Shown here in pieces: positions 22,262 through 34,639 of a DNA stretch of 64,000 bases. This DNA comes from Chrysomallon squamiferum (taxonomy: Eukaryota > Mollusca > Gastropoda > Neomphalida > Peltospiridae): assembly GCA_012295275.1 (NCBI GenBank), contig CM022665.1, positions 48,246,064 to 48,310,063 of the forward strand, in the 5' to 3' direction. Positions within the stretch are counted from its first letter, which is position 1; the number at the start of each line of letters is the position of its first letter. The notes under the pieces are model-generated. The model made no database searches and was not told the origin of the DNA. It worked only from the letters and a program-made list of their open reading frames with translations. The position numbers and the translations under genes were made by a program.

Positions 22262-22310
22262 TTATACATAAATATTTACAAACAAAGACTATACAATTAC
22301 ATAACACCTA
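21960..22310. repeat. About 140-bp duplication with TG/TA tracts
   Basis: gatacacagactgaygtaaa recurs at 21972 and 22111, and actatacaattacat at 22082 and 22289, each pair carrying TG and TA tracts between; 2-2.5 copies of a ~140-bp unit. (TA)n at 22220-22249. Confidence 0.85.
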
Positions 22311-23722
22311 TATACACACTCTAGATCTGTAGAAAGTTAGACAGAGAAACCGATACACAGACAGAAATAGATAGATAGACAGAGAGAGGTAAACATACAT
22401 ATATAAACAGTTATAAACAAAAAATATACAGTTACATAATACCTGTGTATACATACTCCAGGTATATACAGATAGCTATAGATATATATAAATATTTATA
22501 CAGGGCTACATATTTGTGTTTTTACATACAAGCAGAGACATTCTGTAAAGGTGTTTCAAACTGACAAGTAATCCATGACAAACACAAATTTCTCCCTTAG
22601 AACAACACAGAAACAAGAAGAAAAATGAAAAAGAATCAAAAAAGTTTTTTTTAAATACAACATGTGTATGTTTACAGTTTTAAAAACAACAAGGGAGATA
22701 ACTCTGTACGCCTTAACAACACTGGCCCTGTTTGGATAAAAATAAATAAAACGCATTTGTCTAAGTTTGTCAAAAAAAATAAATAAATAAATAAAAATTA
22801 AAAATTTTATTTATCTCCTCACATTTTTACAAGATTTCAATATTTACATATGTTTTACATATACATTTTACATTTTACTATTTTTTTACAATTATCTTTT
22901 ACATTTATGTTTTAAATTTACACCTAAATTTTAAACTTACATTTATGTTCAACACTACTTTTTACATTTACATTTGTTTTACATTTGAAATGCCACAGTT
23001 TTGAAACATCAAACAATTCTAATTAACAACACACAGTAATAATAAAATTATTTTTAAAAATGTAATAGTTTAAAATATGTAAAATCAGCACATTTTTGCT
23101 GACACATTCAACAGAAGACAAAACACACAAAACAAGACTGAGGAAACACAAACATTCCTGAATTACCACAAGTTCAAAAAAATGTGCAGCAGAAGACCAA
23201 AAATATTTTAAAAAATTTCAGACACTTAGAATGCAGAAAATAAACAAAAAAAACGGTTTTATTTAGTTAAGAAATTTATTTATTAGTTGTTTTTATTCTC
23301 TCTCTCTACTTTTACTGCACAAATCAGCTTTTCCCTACAACTGAGCTGTTTTGTTATTTATTTATTTTCCTAAATCAATTTGTTCCAGAGCACATAAACT
23401 CTGTGATTTGTTCCTGCGAGATAAACCACGAACCACTGCCACTTTTAAATAAACAGTCGATACACATGTCCTAGCCAGACTGAGTCTGAGCGCAGCCTTT
23501 CATAAACAACATGCAACATCTGACAAATGAAAACTGTAAACACAAAGTTTTGTTAAAAAACCCAAAAAAACCCCCAAAAAATGTAAATGTTTTAAGTGTA
23601 AAAAGTTCAGATGATAAATAATTTTTGTTCAAACAATAAAAAAAATATAAAGAAGAAGAAGAAGAAATTTTGAACATGTCAAGTACAATTCCACAGAAAT
23701 GGTATTTATCAAGACATCAAAA
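22311..23722. other. AT-rich unique region
   Basis: Mostly unique AT-rich sequence with GATA patches (22365-22385), a TACATTTA-type degenerate repeat (22845-22985) and A runs. Nothing coding recognised. Confidence 0.5.
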
Positions 23723-23732
23723 CACACACACA

Positions 23733-23825
<93 letters not shown>

Positions 23826-23871
23826 ACTGTCTAAATATTTTACAAGGTTACACACAGAAAACACACACACA

Positions 23872-23915
<44 letters not shown>

Positions 23916-23962
23916 CACACACTGTCTAAATATTGTACAAGGTTACACACAGAAAACACACA
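23723..23962. repeat. Compound repeat: CA tracts in duplicated unit
   Basis: Two copies of a unit consisting of a long (CA)n (23723-23825 and 23863-23912) plus cactgtctaaatattntaca and aggttacacacagaaaacac. Confidence 0.95.
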
Positions 23963-24139
23963 CTGTATTATTTCCACAGAGAGATAACACCAGTACAGAT
24001 GGCATTTCCATAATGAAAGAAAAAAGAACAAGAAAGAGAAATAATTAAAAGTGTTTTTATCAGCCTCTGAAAACCCATTTTCCACTGATGTTCAATTACT
24101 GCTGTAACAAACTGGTGTGTGACATGCTATAAGTCTGTT

Positions 24140-25440
24140 TGTTACATGTCAAACACATCTCACACAACACTATCAAACACATCTCACACAACACTATCAA
24201 ACACATCTCTGTATCTCACAACACTTATCAAATATATCTCTGTATCTCACACAACACTATAAAATACATCTCTGTATCTCACAACACTATCAAATATATC
24301 TCTGTATCTCACACAACACTATCACATATATCTCTGTATCTCACATAACACTTAAATATATCTCTGTATCTCACAACACTATCAAATACATCTCTGTATC
24401 TCACACAACACTATCACATATATCTCTGTATCTCACACAACACTATCAAATATATCTGTATCTCACACAACACTATCAAATACATCTCTGTATCTCACAC
24501 AACACTAACAAATACATCTCTGTATCTCACACAACACTATCAAATATATCTCTATCTCACAACACTTATCAAATATATCTATCTCACACAACACTATCAA
24601 ATACATCTCTGTATCTCACACAACACTATCAAATACATCTCTGTATCTCACACAACACTATCAAATATATCTGTATCTCACACAACACTATCAAATACAT
24701 CTCTGTATCTCACACAACACTATCAAATATATCTCTGTATCTCACACAACACTATCACATATATCTCTGTATCTCACACAACACTATCAAATATATCTGT
24801 ATCTCACACAACACTATCAAATACATCTCTGTATCTCACACAACACTAACAAATACATCTCTGTATCTCACACAACACTATCAAATATATCTCTATCTCA
24901 CAACACTTATCAAATATATCTATCTCACACAACACTATCAAATACATCTCTGTATCTCACACAACACTATCAAATACATCTCTGTATCTCACACAACACT
25001 ATCAAATATATCTGTATCTCACACAACACTATCAAATACATCTCTGTATCTCACACAACACTATCAAATATATCTCTGTATCTCACACAACACTATCAAA
25101 TATCATCTCTGTATCTCACACAACAACACATATCAAATATATATCTGTATCTCACACAACACTATCAAATACATCTCTGTATCTCACAACACTGTCAAAT
25201 ATATCTGTATCTCACACAACACTATCAAATACATCTCTGTATCTCACAACACTGTCAAATATATCTGTATCTCACACAACACTATCAAATATATCTCTGT
25301 ATTTCACACAGAACTATCAAATATATCTCTGTATCTCACACAACACTATCAAATATATCTCTGTATTTCACACAGAACTATCAAATATATCTCTGTATTT
25401 CACACAGAACTATCAAATATATCTCTCTATCTCACACACA
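24140..25440. repeat. 32-bp tandem array with 341-bp higher-order period
   Basis: About 40 copies of a 32-bp unit (atctctgtatctcacacaac + actatcaaatac) with deletion variants. The variant order seen from about 24413 recurs from about 24754, a 341-bp displacement, so a block of about ten units was duplicated as a whole. Confidence 0.95.
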
Positions 25441-26453
25441 ACACTATCATCATTCACTAAGATATAAAAATAATAATAATAATAATATTTATATTTAAAA
25501 AGAAAAATAACAAAAAAGAAGAAAAAAAAGAGAAAAAACAGATAAGAAGAATGCAACAAGTAAAAATGTTGATGTATTAAAAACACACACACAGAGATAT
25601 ATATCTGTTAATAATGCGGTGCGCTGAGTCCATGGAGGAATTACCAATAAAACAAAAACAAAACAAAACTGTTCTGGTTATTCTCCCAGCCCACTCAGAG
25701 TCAGAAATATTTCAAGGTTTGTTTTCTCATTACAGAGCAAGCTGGAGAGTTTTTTTGTTTTTTTTAAAAACAACTCTTTTGATGATCTGCCATTTTTATT
25801 TTTATACTTCTGAAAGTTCTTGATGTACGAGTGTTTACTGTTTTCCAACACTGACTGTGTCGGTCTGTACGTCCCTCCCAGTAATTCTCTCGTTCACAAT
25901 CAAAAACTGTTTTATGGTCAACTCATAATGACATTTTTTTTTTGTTTTTTTTTTGCCCTTTTTTTTAAAAAAGATTTTATATAGTTTCTTTGGTTATTTT
26001 TCAATTATTTATTTATTTATTTAATTATTTGTTTCTTTGTTTGTTTGTTTGCTTATTGCTATTATTTTTAGTTAGTTATTTTGTTTAATTTTTATCTTTA
26101 TTTATTAAATATGTTTTATAAACGTTACAATTGCAACTCTGTTTCTGCAAATTTTAAATTAAAAAAAATAACATTTTGATAGTATTATTTTTTAATTTTT
26201 TTTAACAAAGTTTATAAATCCAGCAGATTTCCAAACAATATACATTTTTTAAAAATTAAACATTTTCTAACACTAATTCTGTCATACAAGTGTTTACACA
26301 TAACAATTTATCAATTCACTAAACATTTTGTAAAAAAAAAAAATAATAAAAATAAAAAAAATAAAAAAATCCTCCAATATTTCTAATATTTCACTGAAAT
26401 GTCGACTTTCAGGTCTCAATCAATTATCCTTCCATTTCTATCTTCTCATTTTT

Positions 26454-26455
<2 letters not shown>
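25441..26455. other. AT-rich spacer
   Basis: A-rich (25480-25545) and T/TTTA-rich (25930-26110) low-complexity stretches around a unique island at 25610-25900. A 69-codon frame in the island has no support. Confidence 0.5.

Positions 26456-26492
<37 letters not shown>
26456..26492. repeat. Poly-T run (37 T)
   Basis: 37 consecutive T directly left of the X-box-like palindrome at 26507. This could be the tail of an old minus-strand retroposed copy, but I could not define a body or target-site duplication. Confidence 0.9.
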
Positions 26493-26493
<1 letters not shown>

Positions 26494-26506
26494 GCTTGGC
26501 ACTACT

Positions 26507-26520
26507 GTTGCCATGGCAAC
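26507..26520 (+). promoter_or_regulatory. Perfect RFX X-box palindrome
   Basis: GTTGCCATGGCAAC is a perfect 14-bp palindrome and an ideal RFX X-box. It is the best of about a dozen related motifs in the window. It sits in a unique island (26493-26740). Confidence 0.6.
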
Positions 26521-26819
26521 AAATGCTGACAATATGTCTTGCCGATTTACTGCCATCAGCAGACAACACAAGATCCATAAAGGACTGGCTTAACTCAGTA
26601 CCCACAGATCACTCCCACTGGAAGTAAAAACCACAGACTGAATTCTGTGACTCGTAGCCATAAAACAAATAATCCTTAATCTCTCCATGCTTCAATTCTT
26701 TATTAATTACCACCATCTGCACATCAGAAGATAATTCTGTGTTAATTACTATCTATATCATCATAAGATATCTGTTTATTAATTACTATCTATATAATCA
26801 TAAGATATTTGTATATTAA

Positions 26820-26885
26820 TAGCAGTAGTAGTAATAGTAGTAGTAGCAGTAGTAGTAGTAATAGTAATAGTAGTAGTAATAATAA

Positions 26886-26950
<65 letters not shown>

Positions 26951-27250
26951 ATAGTAATAGTAGTAGTAATAATAATAGTGGTAGTAGTAGTAGTAGCAGT
27001 AGCAGCAGTAGTAGTAGTAGCACCAATGAGTAATAGAAGTAATAGTAGAAGTAATAGTAATAATAATAGTAGTAGTAATAGTAGTAGTAGTAATAGTAGT
27101 AGTAATAATAATAGTAGTAATAATAATAGTAGTAGTAGTAGTAGTAGTAGTAGTTGTAGTAGTAGTAGCAGCACAAGTAGTAGAAGTAGTAGTAGTGATA
27201 GAAGTAGTAGTAGTAATAGTAGTAGTAGTAATTGTAGTAGTATTACTGTT
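26820..27250. repeat. AGT trinucleotide array, about 430 bp
   Basis: AGT/AAT/AGC triplets with a pure AGT block around 26886-26950. Poly-Ser, poly-Leu, poly-Tyr and poly-Thr frames across it are artefacts of the triplet period. Confidence 0.98.
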
Positions 27251-27436
27251 GTTGTTGTCATTGTACTGTCAGTAGTAGTAGTATTTAATATGTATCAGTA
27301 TGTCACTGTATCCTCCCAGCAGGCAGATAACTAAAATATCACACAGCAGCAAACTCTGATATTTTCTGTATCACACAGTAAAATATAACTAGGTTCTAGC
27401 ACATCACATGAGTTACTAGATGTGCTTACAGAGAAA

Positions 27437-27444
<8 letters not shown>

Positions 27445-27521
<77 letters not shown>
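27445..27521. repeat. (GA)n microsatellite
   Basis: About 76 bp of nearly pure GA; reads as a (CU)n pyrimidine tract in the PDE3 transcript. Confidence 0.98.
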
Positions 27522-27525
<4 letters not shown>

Positions 27526-27996
27526 GTTCTGTATGAAAAAGACAGTATTCTAATATTATTGATTAAAAGTGGAAAGCAGACAAATATCAAAGGTTGGAAC
27601 ATGAAACTGTCCTGTGGGTGCAATAAGCAGGATTGATCCAGTGACCTCTCACACAGTGACACATAGTGACACAGCTGTATGTGTCCAACATGTACACTTC
27701 TGTCTAATGCTTAACCACGGTATGTGACATAATCTTGTTATTATACATCCTCTCATATGTATGTGTGTGTGTAATATTTATATATATATATGCATATTAC
27801 ACATATATATCTGTGTGTGTCTGTTAAGCCAGGTTAATATAAAACTCTGATACAACTAGATTTAGTGAAGAAGTAATTATATTCTGTGTACAGCCTCTCT
27901 CCACATCTCACACAGTGAATCAGTGGCAAAGAAATCACATCACAGCTTTATAGTCATAATGGCTGTTAGGTGTTAAATTCTCATTTTTTAAATCAT

Positions 27997-28031
<35 letters not shown>

Positions 28032-28252
28032 TTCATTCATTTATTTATAATGAAATTACAAGAACTAATATAATCAACAAATTTTTTTTTTTTTTTTTTT
28101 TAAATCTTATATATGAACCCTCCCAGTAACACACAAAACATTTTTCAGGTTTTTATATGCCAGCTACATGATGAGCATTTTCTAGAATGGGAAATGGATA
28201 CATTTTATTTTTGTATCCTGAACAAGACTGAATCAACAAGTGACTTCTGTCC
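27522..28252. other. Unique spacer with ATTT repeat
   Basis: Unique DNA with TA/TG patches at 27765-27825, an ATTT tetranucleotide tract at 27990-28050 and a T run at 28081-28102. A plus-strand frame starting at 28113 has an acceptor-like TTTTTCAG but no donor or family support. Confidence 0.5.
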
Positions 28253-28276
28253 CTGTGTGTGTGTGTGTGTGCGTGT

Positions 28277-28341
<65 letters not shown>

Positions 28342-28369
28342 TGTCTGTGTGTCTGTGTGTGTGTGTGGG
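28253..28369. repeat. (TG)n microsatellite
   Basis: About 115 bp of TG with a few GC/CT interruptions. Confidence 0.98.
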
Positions 28370-28865
28370 CTTCTCTCTTATATGTTTTCAGCTAATCAAT
28401 CAGCTTCATACAGCTTCACAAAATCTCACAGACTCTCAATTTAATCAACTACCTTTTATTCTTTTTCTCTTTTTTTCTTTACCTTCTGTCTTTCACAATC
28501 TCATCATCAACAAAAAAAAAAAAAAAAAAAACACGCATCCAATTATTTCTGAGCAGATTAACTGACTGCTATTAACTCCATTAGGTTACCTTGTCTCAAT
28601 TAATTCCCTACAGAAATAATGTTAACATATGTACGACAGAAGAATCGGGCTGCTAGATGGGAAGTGACATTAACAGATTTTTCTATCTAATTTTCTTACA
28701 GCTCAATACAAATAATAGACTCACTGCCTTAAGCCAGTCAATATCTTAATGCATTTAAAAAAAAAAAAAAAATTATATATAATAATAATAAAATAAAATG
28801 TTTGGTTTGTGTCACTTTAATTAACATTAAGTGGTGCAGTGCAACACATTCAGCTGATAAGGTAA
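28370..28865. other. Unique spacer
   Basis: Unique AT-rich sequence with A runs at 28511-28531 and 28757-28772. Nothing recognised. Confidence 0.5.
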
Positions 28866-28927
28866 TCACAGCATCTCAGTGTGCGAGTTCTAGTAACAGC
28901 AGCAAAATGAAATAACAGGCCATTAGT

Positions 28928-28976
<49 letters not shown>

Positions 28977-29041
28977 TGTGTGTGTGTGTGTGTGTGCGAG
29001 TTCTAGTAACAGCAGCAAAATGAAAAACAGGCTATTATATC

Positions 29042-29073
<32 letters not shown>

Positions 29074-29197
29074 AGTTCTAGTAACAGCAGCAAATGAAAT
29101 AACAGGCTATTATCTATATTTGTGTGTATATGTATGTGTGTGTATTTTTCTAGTAACAGCAGCAAAATTAAAGGCCATTAGTATGTCTGTGTGTGTC

Positions 29198-29235
<38 letters not shown>

Positions 29236-29310
29236 GTATGTTTGTGTCTGTCTGTGTGTGTATATCTGTTTGTGGGGGGGGTATGTAACAGCAGCTAAAT
29301 GAAATAACAG
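28866..29310. repeat. Compound minisatellite containing (TG)n
   Basis: Five copies of a unit made of ctagtaacagcagcaaaatg, aaataacaggccatta and an internal TG tract whose length differs between copies (for example 28930-28997, 29047-29072, 29205-29231). Confidence 0.95.
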
Positions 29311-29324
29311 GCCATTAGTACATC

Positions 29325-29465
29325 TGTGTGTGTGTGTGTGTTTTAGGATTTAAATGTGTGTGTGTGTGTATATATATATGTTTGAAAGTATGTTATCATG
29401 TTTGTATCTGTATATATATCTGTATGTGTGTATGTGTGCATGTGTGTGTGTGTGTGTACATATGT
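29325..29465. repeat. TG/TA microsatellite
   Basis: TG and TATA patches, interrupted. Confidence 0.9.
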
Positions 29466-30064
29466 ATGTAAATCTGTTCAGTAAAAATCTGAGACAATTC
29501 ACACTTTCTGTAAATCACTCCCACATTCAGAATCTGCTTCGTAACTTCGTCTTTCTTTCTTTCTTTCTTATTTACAAAATTTCTCACAGCTTAACACCTG
29601 CAATTAACAGGTAAAAAAATAAAAACTTCACTTGGACACATTCCAAACGGACACAGTGACTGCACACCGACTCGTTCAATCTGCTGTAAAACTGTGACAC
29701 GTGCACCAATCAAACGTGTCTTTAATGTGTCGGAACCACTCAGCACGTCTCAGGTTAAATTGTGTTCCGCGTTTTTCAAACTTTTACAAGTCAAATTTCA
29801 CCCTCCACACTCTCAGCAAGACACCCCCATTTAATAAACATTACAATTATACAGTAAAACACTTTTTAAAAAAAAAAATATTTTTTTTATAATGTTTAAA
29901 TGTTAGGAAAAAAAAAAATAATAATAAAATAAAAAATATATTATAATAATCATTTAGAGCTTTAAATCTGTTTGATATAAAAATAATTAAAAAAAAAAAA
30001 TAATAATTTACACAAACAACATGTAATTGATTCAGACCAGGGCTAGGAATTAATACAGCAGTGT
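29466..30064. other. Unique island then A/T-rich tract
   Basis: 29600-29830 is unique with moderate GC and contains CACGTG (29698-29703) and CCAAT (29706-29710) but no exon. 29865-30005 is A- and T-rich. Confidence 0.5.
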
Positions 30065-30093
30065 GGGGGATGGGGAGGAGGGGGGGGGGGGGG
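30065..30093 (+). repeat. G-rich tract with 14-G run
   Basis: GGGGG, GGGG, GG and then 14 consecutive G within 29 bp, in otherwise G-poor DNA. It can form a G-quadruplex on the plus strand and is C-rich in the PDE3 transcript. Confidence 0.9.
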
Positions 30094-30129
30094 ACAGACA
30101 GAGACACATACAGAAACAAAGAGAGCTCA

Positions 30130-30515
30130 CATTTGTTATAATAAACACTATATGATACTGTTAATATCTCACATTAGTTTAACACAAATTGTGTGATACC
30201 ATTAATATTTCACATTAGTTTAACCCAAATTGTGTGATACGGTTAATATCTCACATTTGTTATAACACAACCTATATGATACAGTTAATATCTCACATTT
30301 GTTATAACACAACCTGTGTGATACTGTTAATATCTCACATTTGTTATAACACAACCTATATGATACTGTTAATATCTCAGTTGTTATAACAAAACCTATA
30401 TGATACTGTTAATATCTCACAGTTGTTATAACAAAACCTGTGTGATACTCTTAATATCTCACAATTGTTATAACACAACCTGTGTGATACTGTTAATATC
30501 TGTGTGATACTGTGT
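30130..30515. repeat. 42-bp tandem array
   Basis: About nine copies of a 42-bp unit with core gatactgttaatatctcaca and tttgttataacacaacct. Confidence 0.95.
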
Positions 30516-30955
30516 ATGTCAAAATAAACAAATGGAGTTCAAAGAGGATTAGTTCAGTGCACAGTGTCAGTGACAGGGGAGATTATTTACTGATTTGTGT
30601 CACTTCCACACACAAAGGTGCAAACAGAAGATAAATAATTCTTTGTACTTCTTCTCTGTGTCTGATATTTTAAAAAAACTGCTGACAACACAGATACATG
30701 AGAACTGACACAAAACTCTGACATACGCTGATTAATCTCTTTGTACAAGTCCACTGTAAACTGTGGTGTAACCTTTAGACTGAGACATGACAGATCACAG
30801 GATCGATACCCTTCAGTGTCATTTAGCCAGTTCCAACCAGTAACCCCTGACAGACTTCATAACACAGAGGTGCTTTACAATGTATTTATGAGGACAAGCA
30901 ACATGTCAGCACAGAAGCTAACTGTTAGGACTTGTGATATGTAGATATAGCAGAT
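30516..30955. other. Unique island
   Basis: Unique sequence of moderate GC. ggatcgatacc at 30799-30809 resembles a pol III B box, but no A box or tRNA-like fold was found. A 67-codon plus frame has no support. Confidence 0.45.
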
Positions 30956-31200
30956 ATCTTTCACAAGTGATCATTTATGTAAATGTAATAGGTGTCACTA
31001 ATTACTGTTTATGTAAATATATAGCAGTTATCTATGACAAGTGACTGTTTATGTAAAAATAATGGATATCTGTATTTATTTAAATGTAGGGGATGTCTAT
31101 GTTTATGTAAATATAATGGATATCTATATTTGTAAAAACAACAAAAGATATCTATTCTTATGTAAACATTAAAGATATCTGTTCTTATGTAAATGTGACA
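30956..31200. repeat. Degenerate repeat around tatgtaaatataatggatat
   Basis: Six to eight diverged copies of a 25-55-bp unit sharing tttatgtaaat and gatatct. Confidence 0.75.
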
Positions 31201-31515
31201 GCAGGTGTCACTAGTGACTGTTTTGTGTAAATACTGCAATTTGTCAGTCACTTGTTGCCAGTGTGTGGTCAACAAGACTGAGCTAATGAGCAAGTCGGGG
31301 AGATAATCAACAACAGACGCAGTGACCTTCTCCCCAGCAGCGCCGAAGGACACAATGTGGCCGATGCTGAAGACTGAATGGCAGAAACATCCATCAGCAA
31401 CGATGATGTAAACATGATGAACCGCCTGCCAGTCCAGAGGTTCACAGACCAGTGATTGACCACTGCTGACCAGTCCGAGTTTTTGTCTGCTGACCGTTTG
31501 TTACATTTAGAGGTG
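31201..31515. other. Unique GC-richer island
   Basis: Unique sequence with several CpGs (31290-31450) and overlapping minus-strand open frames of 64 and 114 codons. No convincing splice sites or family, so no gene call. Confidence 0.4.
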
Positions 31516-31519
31516 GCCT

Positions 31520-31800
31520 CAAGTAATTAACAAGCACAGAAAATTTAAATAATTAGCAAACAGAGAAGAATTTAAATAATTAACAAACACAGAACAATTT
31601 AAGTAATTAACAAACACACAAACTAATTTAAATAATTAACAAACACAGAACAATTTAAGTAATTAACAAACACACAAAACTATTTAAATAATTAACAAAG
31701 ACAAAACTAATTTAAATATCAATAAACACAGAAAAAACTGAAATAATTAACAAATAGAAAAACCTAAATAATTAACAAACAGAAAAACTTGAATTACTAA
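31520..31800. repeat. 27-bp tandem array
   Basis: About nine copies of a 27-29-bp unit, core aattaacaaacacagaacaa. Confidence 0.9.
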
Positions 31801-32061
31801 AACAGACACAAGAATTTAAACAGCCATCAAAAACAAACAAATTTTACAGAAGGAAATAAATTTATTTTTAATACTTATAAATAATCAATGAAAACACAGA
31901 AAATAATCTAAATAACTAACACACATAAAAAAAAAGATCTTTAAAAACAAACACAAAACCCAATAATAAAGACATTTTAAAAAAGGTTTAATTAACCAAA
32001 TAAATCCACAAGTAAGTTTTAAAGTAACAAGATAAAACCAAGATCTGTATTAAAATAAATA
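31801..32061. other. A-rich spacer
   Basis: A-rich unique sequence; nothing recognised. Confidence 0.5.
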
Positions 32062-32560
<499 letters not shown>

Positions 32561-32564
32561 AGTG

Positions 32565-33345
32565 AACACCTGTGTACTGGACACACCACATGTAATGGGC
32601 ATGTGTATTAGACACCTATGCATTGGACACTCATGTTATGAACACCTGTGTTCTGGAGGTTCGTGACAACAACAATCAAATATCACCAACCACAACATGT
32701 GCATTGGACAATGAACACCTGTGTATTGAACACCTGTGTAATGGACATGTGTATATGGACACTTGTGGAACACCTGTCTACTGGACAATGAACAGATGTG
32801 TATTGAACACCTATGTATTTAACACCTATTGTTGGACACCTGTGTATTGAACACCTGTGTATTGAACACATGTGTTTTGAACACCTGTGTAATGAACATG
32901 TGAACTGGACACCTGGAACTGGAACCTGTGAACTGGACACATGTGTATTGGTCACCTGTGTATTGAACACCTGTGAACTGAACACCTGTGAACTGGACAC
33001 CTGTGTATTGAACACATGTGCATTGAACACCTGTGTATTGGACATGTGTGTATTAAACACCTGTATACTGAACACCTGTGAACTGGACACCTGTGTATTG
33101 ACACCTGTGTATTGGACACCTGTGTAATGAATGCATGTGAACTGGACACCTGTGTACTGGCCACCTGTGGAACCTGAACACCACATGTGTTGGACACCTG
33201 TGTATTGAACACTTGTGTAATGAATACATGTGAACTGGACACCTGTGAACTGAACACCTGTGTACTGGAGGTTCGTGTAATGAACACCTGTGCACTGGAC
33301 ACCTGTGTATTGGACACACATGTATTGAACACCTGTGTAATGGAG
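32565..33345. repeat. 15-bp tandem array, about 45 copies
   Basis: Unit gaacacctgtgtatt with substitutions and 1-2-bp indels. The 15-bp period gives five-residue repeat frames on both strands (up to 260 codons), which are artefacts. Confidence 0.97.
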
Positions 33346-33390
33346 GTAAGTGTGAGGTGAGTGTGAGGTGACAAGAACTCTCTCTCTTAC

Positions 33391-33432
33391 CTTCCTCCAC
33401 ACTGAAAACCTGGCACTTGAACCTTCGGCACT
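33391..33432 (-). CDS. PDE3: Candidate 42-nt PDE3 microexon
   Basis: Minus-strand segment between a strong pyrimidine-rich acceptor (CTGTTTTGTTTTTTGAAG, ending 33433) and a strong donor (GGAAG|GTAAGA, 33391/33390). It encodes SAEGSSARFSVWRK, phase 0 on both sides, so it can be included or skipped between the two firm PDE3 exons without changing frame. With it, 25 residues separate QKSQ from GEAHG, closer to the roughly 30 of human PDE3A (from memory), where this stretch also contains a Trp followed by basic residues and an SSG-type run. Alternatively, an ATG at 33465 gives a first-exon reading (MFFTELFCFLKSAEGSS...). The short length means chance cannot be excluded. Confidence 0.45.
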
Positions 33433-33479
33433 CTTCAAAAAACAAAACAGTTCCGTGAAAAACATGCAACACAGAATTC

Positions 33480-33874
33480 ATCACTTTTTATACATAAATA
33501 AAAATAAATAAATAAATACTAAATCTTTTTAAAAATTACATGTAACACAGAATTCAACTTTTCATGTATATAAAATAAATTAAAAAATAAACAATAAATT
33601 TATAAAAAAAATATCAAATCCAGTATTCAATGTTTTCATCACTTTTCATGTATATTTACACAAAAATATTTTTTTTATTAAATAAATAAAAGAATATTGA
33701 AAAAAGGTAAAGAAAAAAATATTTAAAATATAAAAGAAATTAATTATAAATAAATAAATAAATAAATAAAAACTAACTATAATAATAATATAAACATTTA
33801 AAATAAATAAATAAATTTATAAATTATAAAATAAATAAAGTAATAAATTATAAAATAAATTATAAATTATAAAA

Positions 33875-33913
<39 letters not shown>

Positions 33914-33960
33914 ATTAATAAATTAATTAATATATAAAAATTTAGTGTTTATTTACTAAT
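33480..33960. repeat. A/T-rich low-complexity with AAAT repeats
   Basis: AT-only-like sequence with two diverged copies of an ~85-bp piece marked by cacagaattca and ttcatgtatat (about 33470 and 33549), then AAAT/AATA tracts to 33925. Confidence 0.85.
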
Positions 33961-34179
33961 AACCAGCCACATTTTAAGACATGTATGTATCTGTTAAAAT
34001 GTCCACACCCACACACATACAACTAAACACTGTGTTAAACAGTACCAAAGGAACTTTGAAAAATAACACACAAGTAAATACAGTTCCATCCCAAAAAGAT
34101 ATATTTTTAGTCTATGCCTGAAGACACAGAAATTTGTCTAGTCATCATTTCTTGCAACTTTGTACAGTGATCACAGGAT
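33961..34179. other. Unique spacer
   Basis: Unique AT-rich sequence; nothing recognised. Confidence 0.5.
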
Positions 34180-34189
34180 ATATATATAT

Positions 34190-34238
<49 letters not shown>

Positions 34239-34274
34239 CAGATAGAAGATATATAGATAGATATAGAAAGATAG

Positions 34275-34308
<34 letters not shown>

Positions 34309-34365
34309 TATGGCCAGATAGATAGATAGATGTGTGTGTGTGTGTGTGTGTCTCTCTCTCTCTCT
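34180..34365. repeat. TA-GATA-TG-TC compound microsatellite
   Basis: (TA)n (34180-34191), GATA tetranucleotides (34192-34330, some interruptions), (TG)n and (TC)n (34331-34365). Confidence 0.97.
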
Positions 34366-34639
34366 AGTTTATTCCTTCAATTAGCTAATTTCAGTTATAT
34401 AAACAACACAATGCAGTTTCTATTCCCCACTGTAAACAAACAGACATTTCACAAAGAATATTCTGTATCCACCATCCACAGTATATCATATTTATTACAT
34501 CAGTGTACAGAACATGGTTTTACATAACCCTCATCAATAATTGAAAAAAGATAAATATGTATATATATATATATATATATTAGTCTCCAGTGCAACTTCA
34601 TAGTGTATCTCCAGAATACTGAATACAGTGGCACAACAA
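34366..34639. other. Unique spacer with (TA)n
   Basis: Unique DNA with (TA)n at 34560-34580; nothing recognised. Confidence 0.5.

Noticed and set aside
24140-25440. CRISPR-like regular repeats (also at 16270 and 43095)
   Set aside because: Contiguous tandem repeats with no unique spacers, in a eukaryotic intron with no cas genes.
26456-26740. Poly-T followed by unique DNA as a minus-strand retroposed copy
   Set aside because: No body shared with the similar poly-T islands at 17464 and 50688 beyond the X-box-like motif, and no target-site duplication that I could find.
26779-27334. Poly-Leu/Thr/Tyr/Ser/Val frames up to 160 codons
   Set aside because: Produced by the AGT trinucleotide array.
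32623-33484. Long frames on both strands (up to 260 codons)
   Set aside because: Five-residue repeats from the 15-bp array. Only the small non-repetitive end (33391-33432) was kept as an exon candidate.
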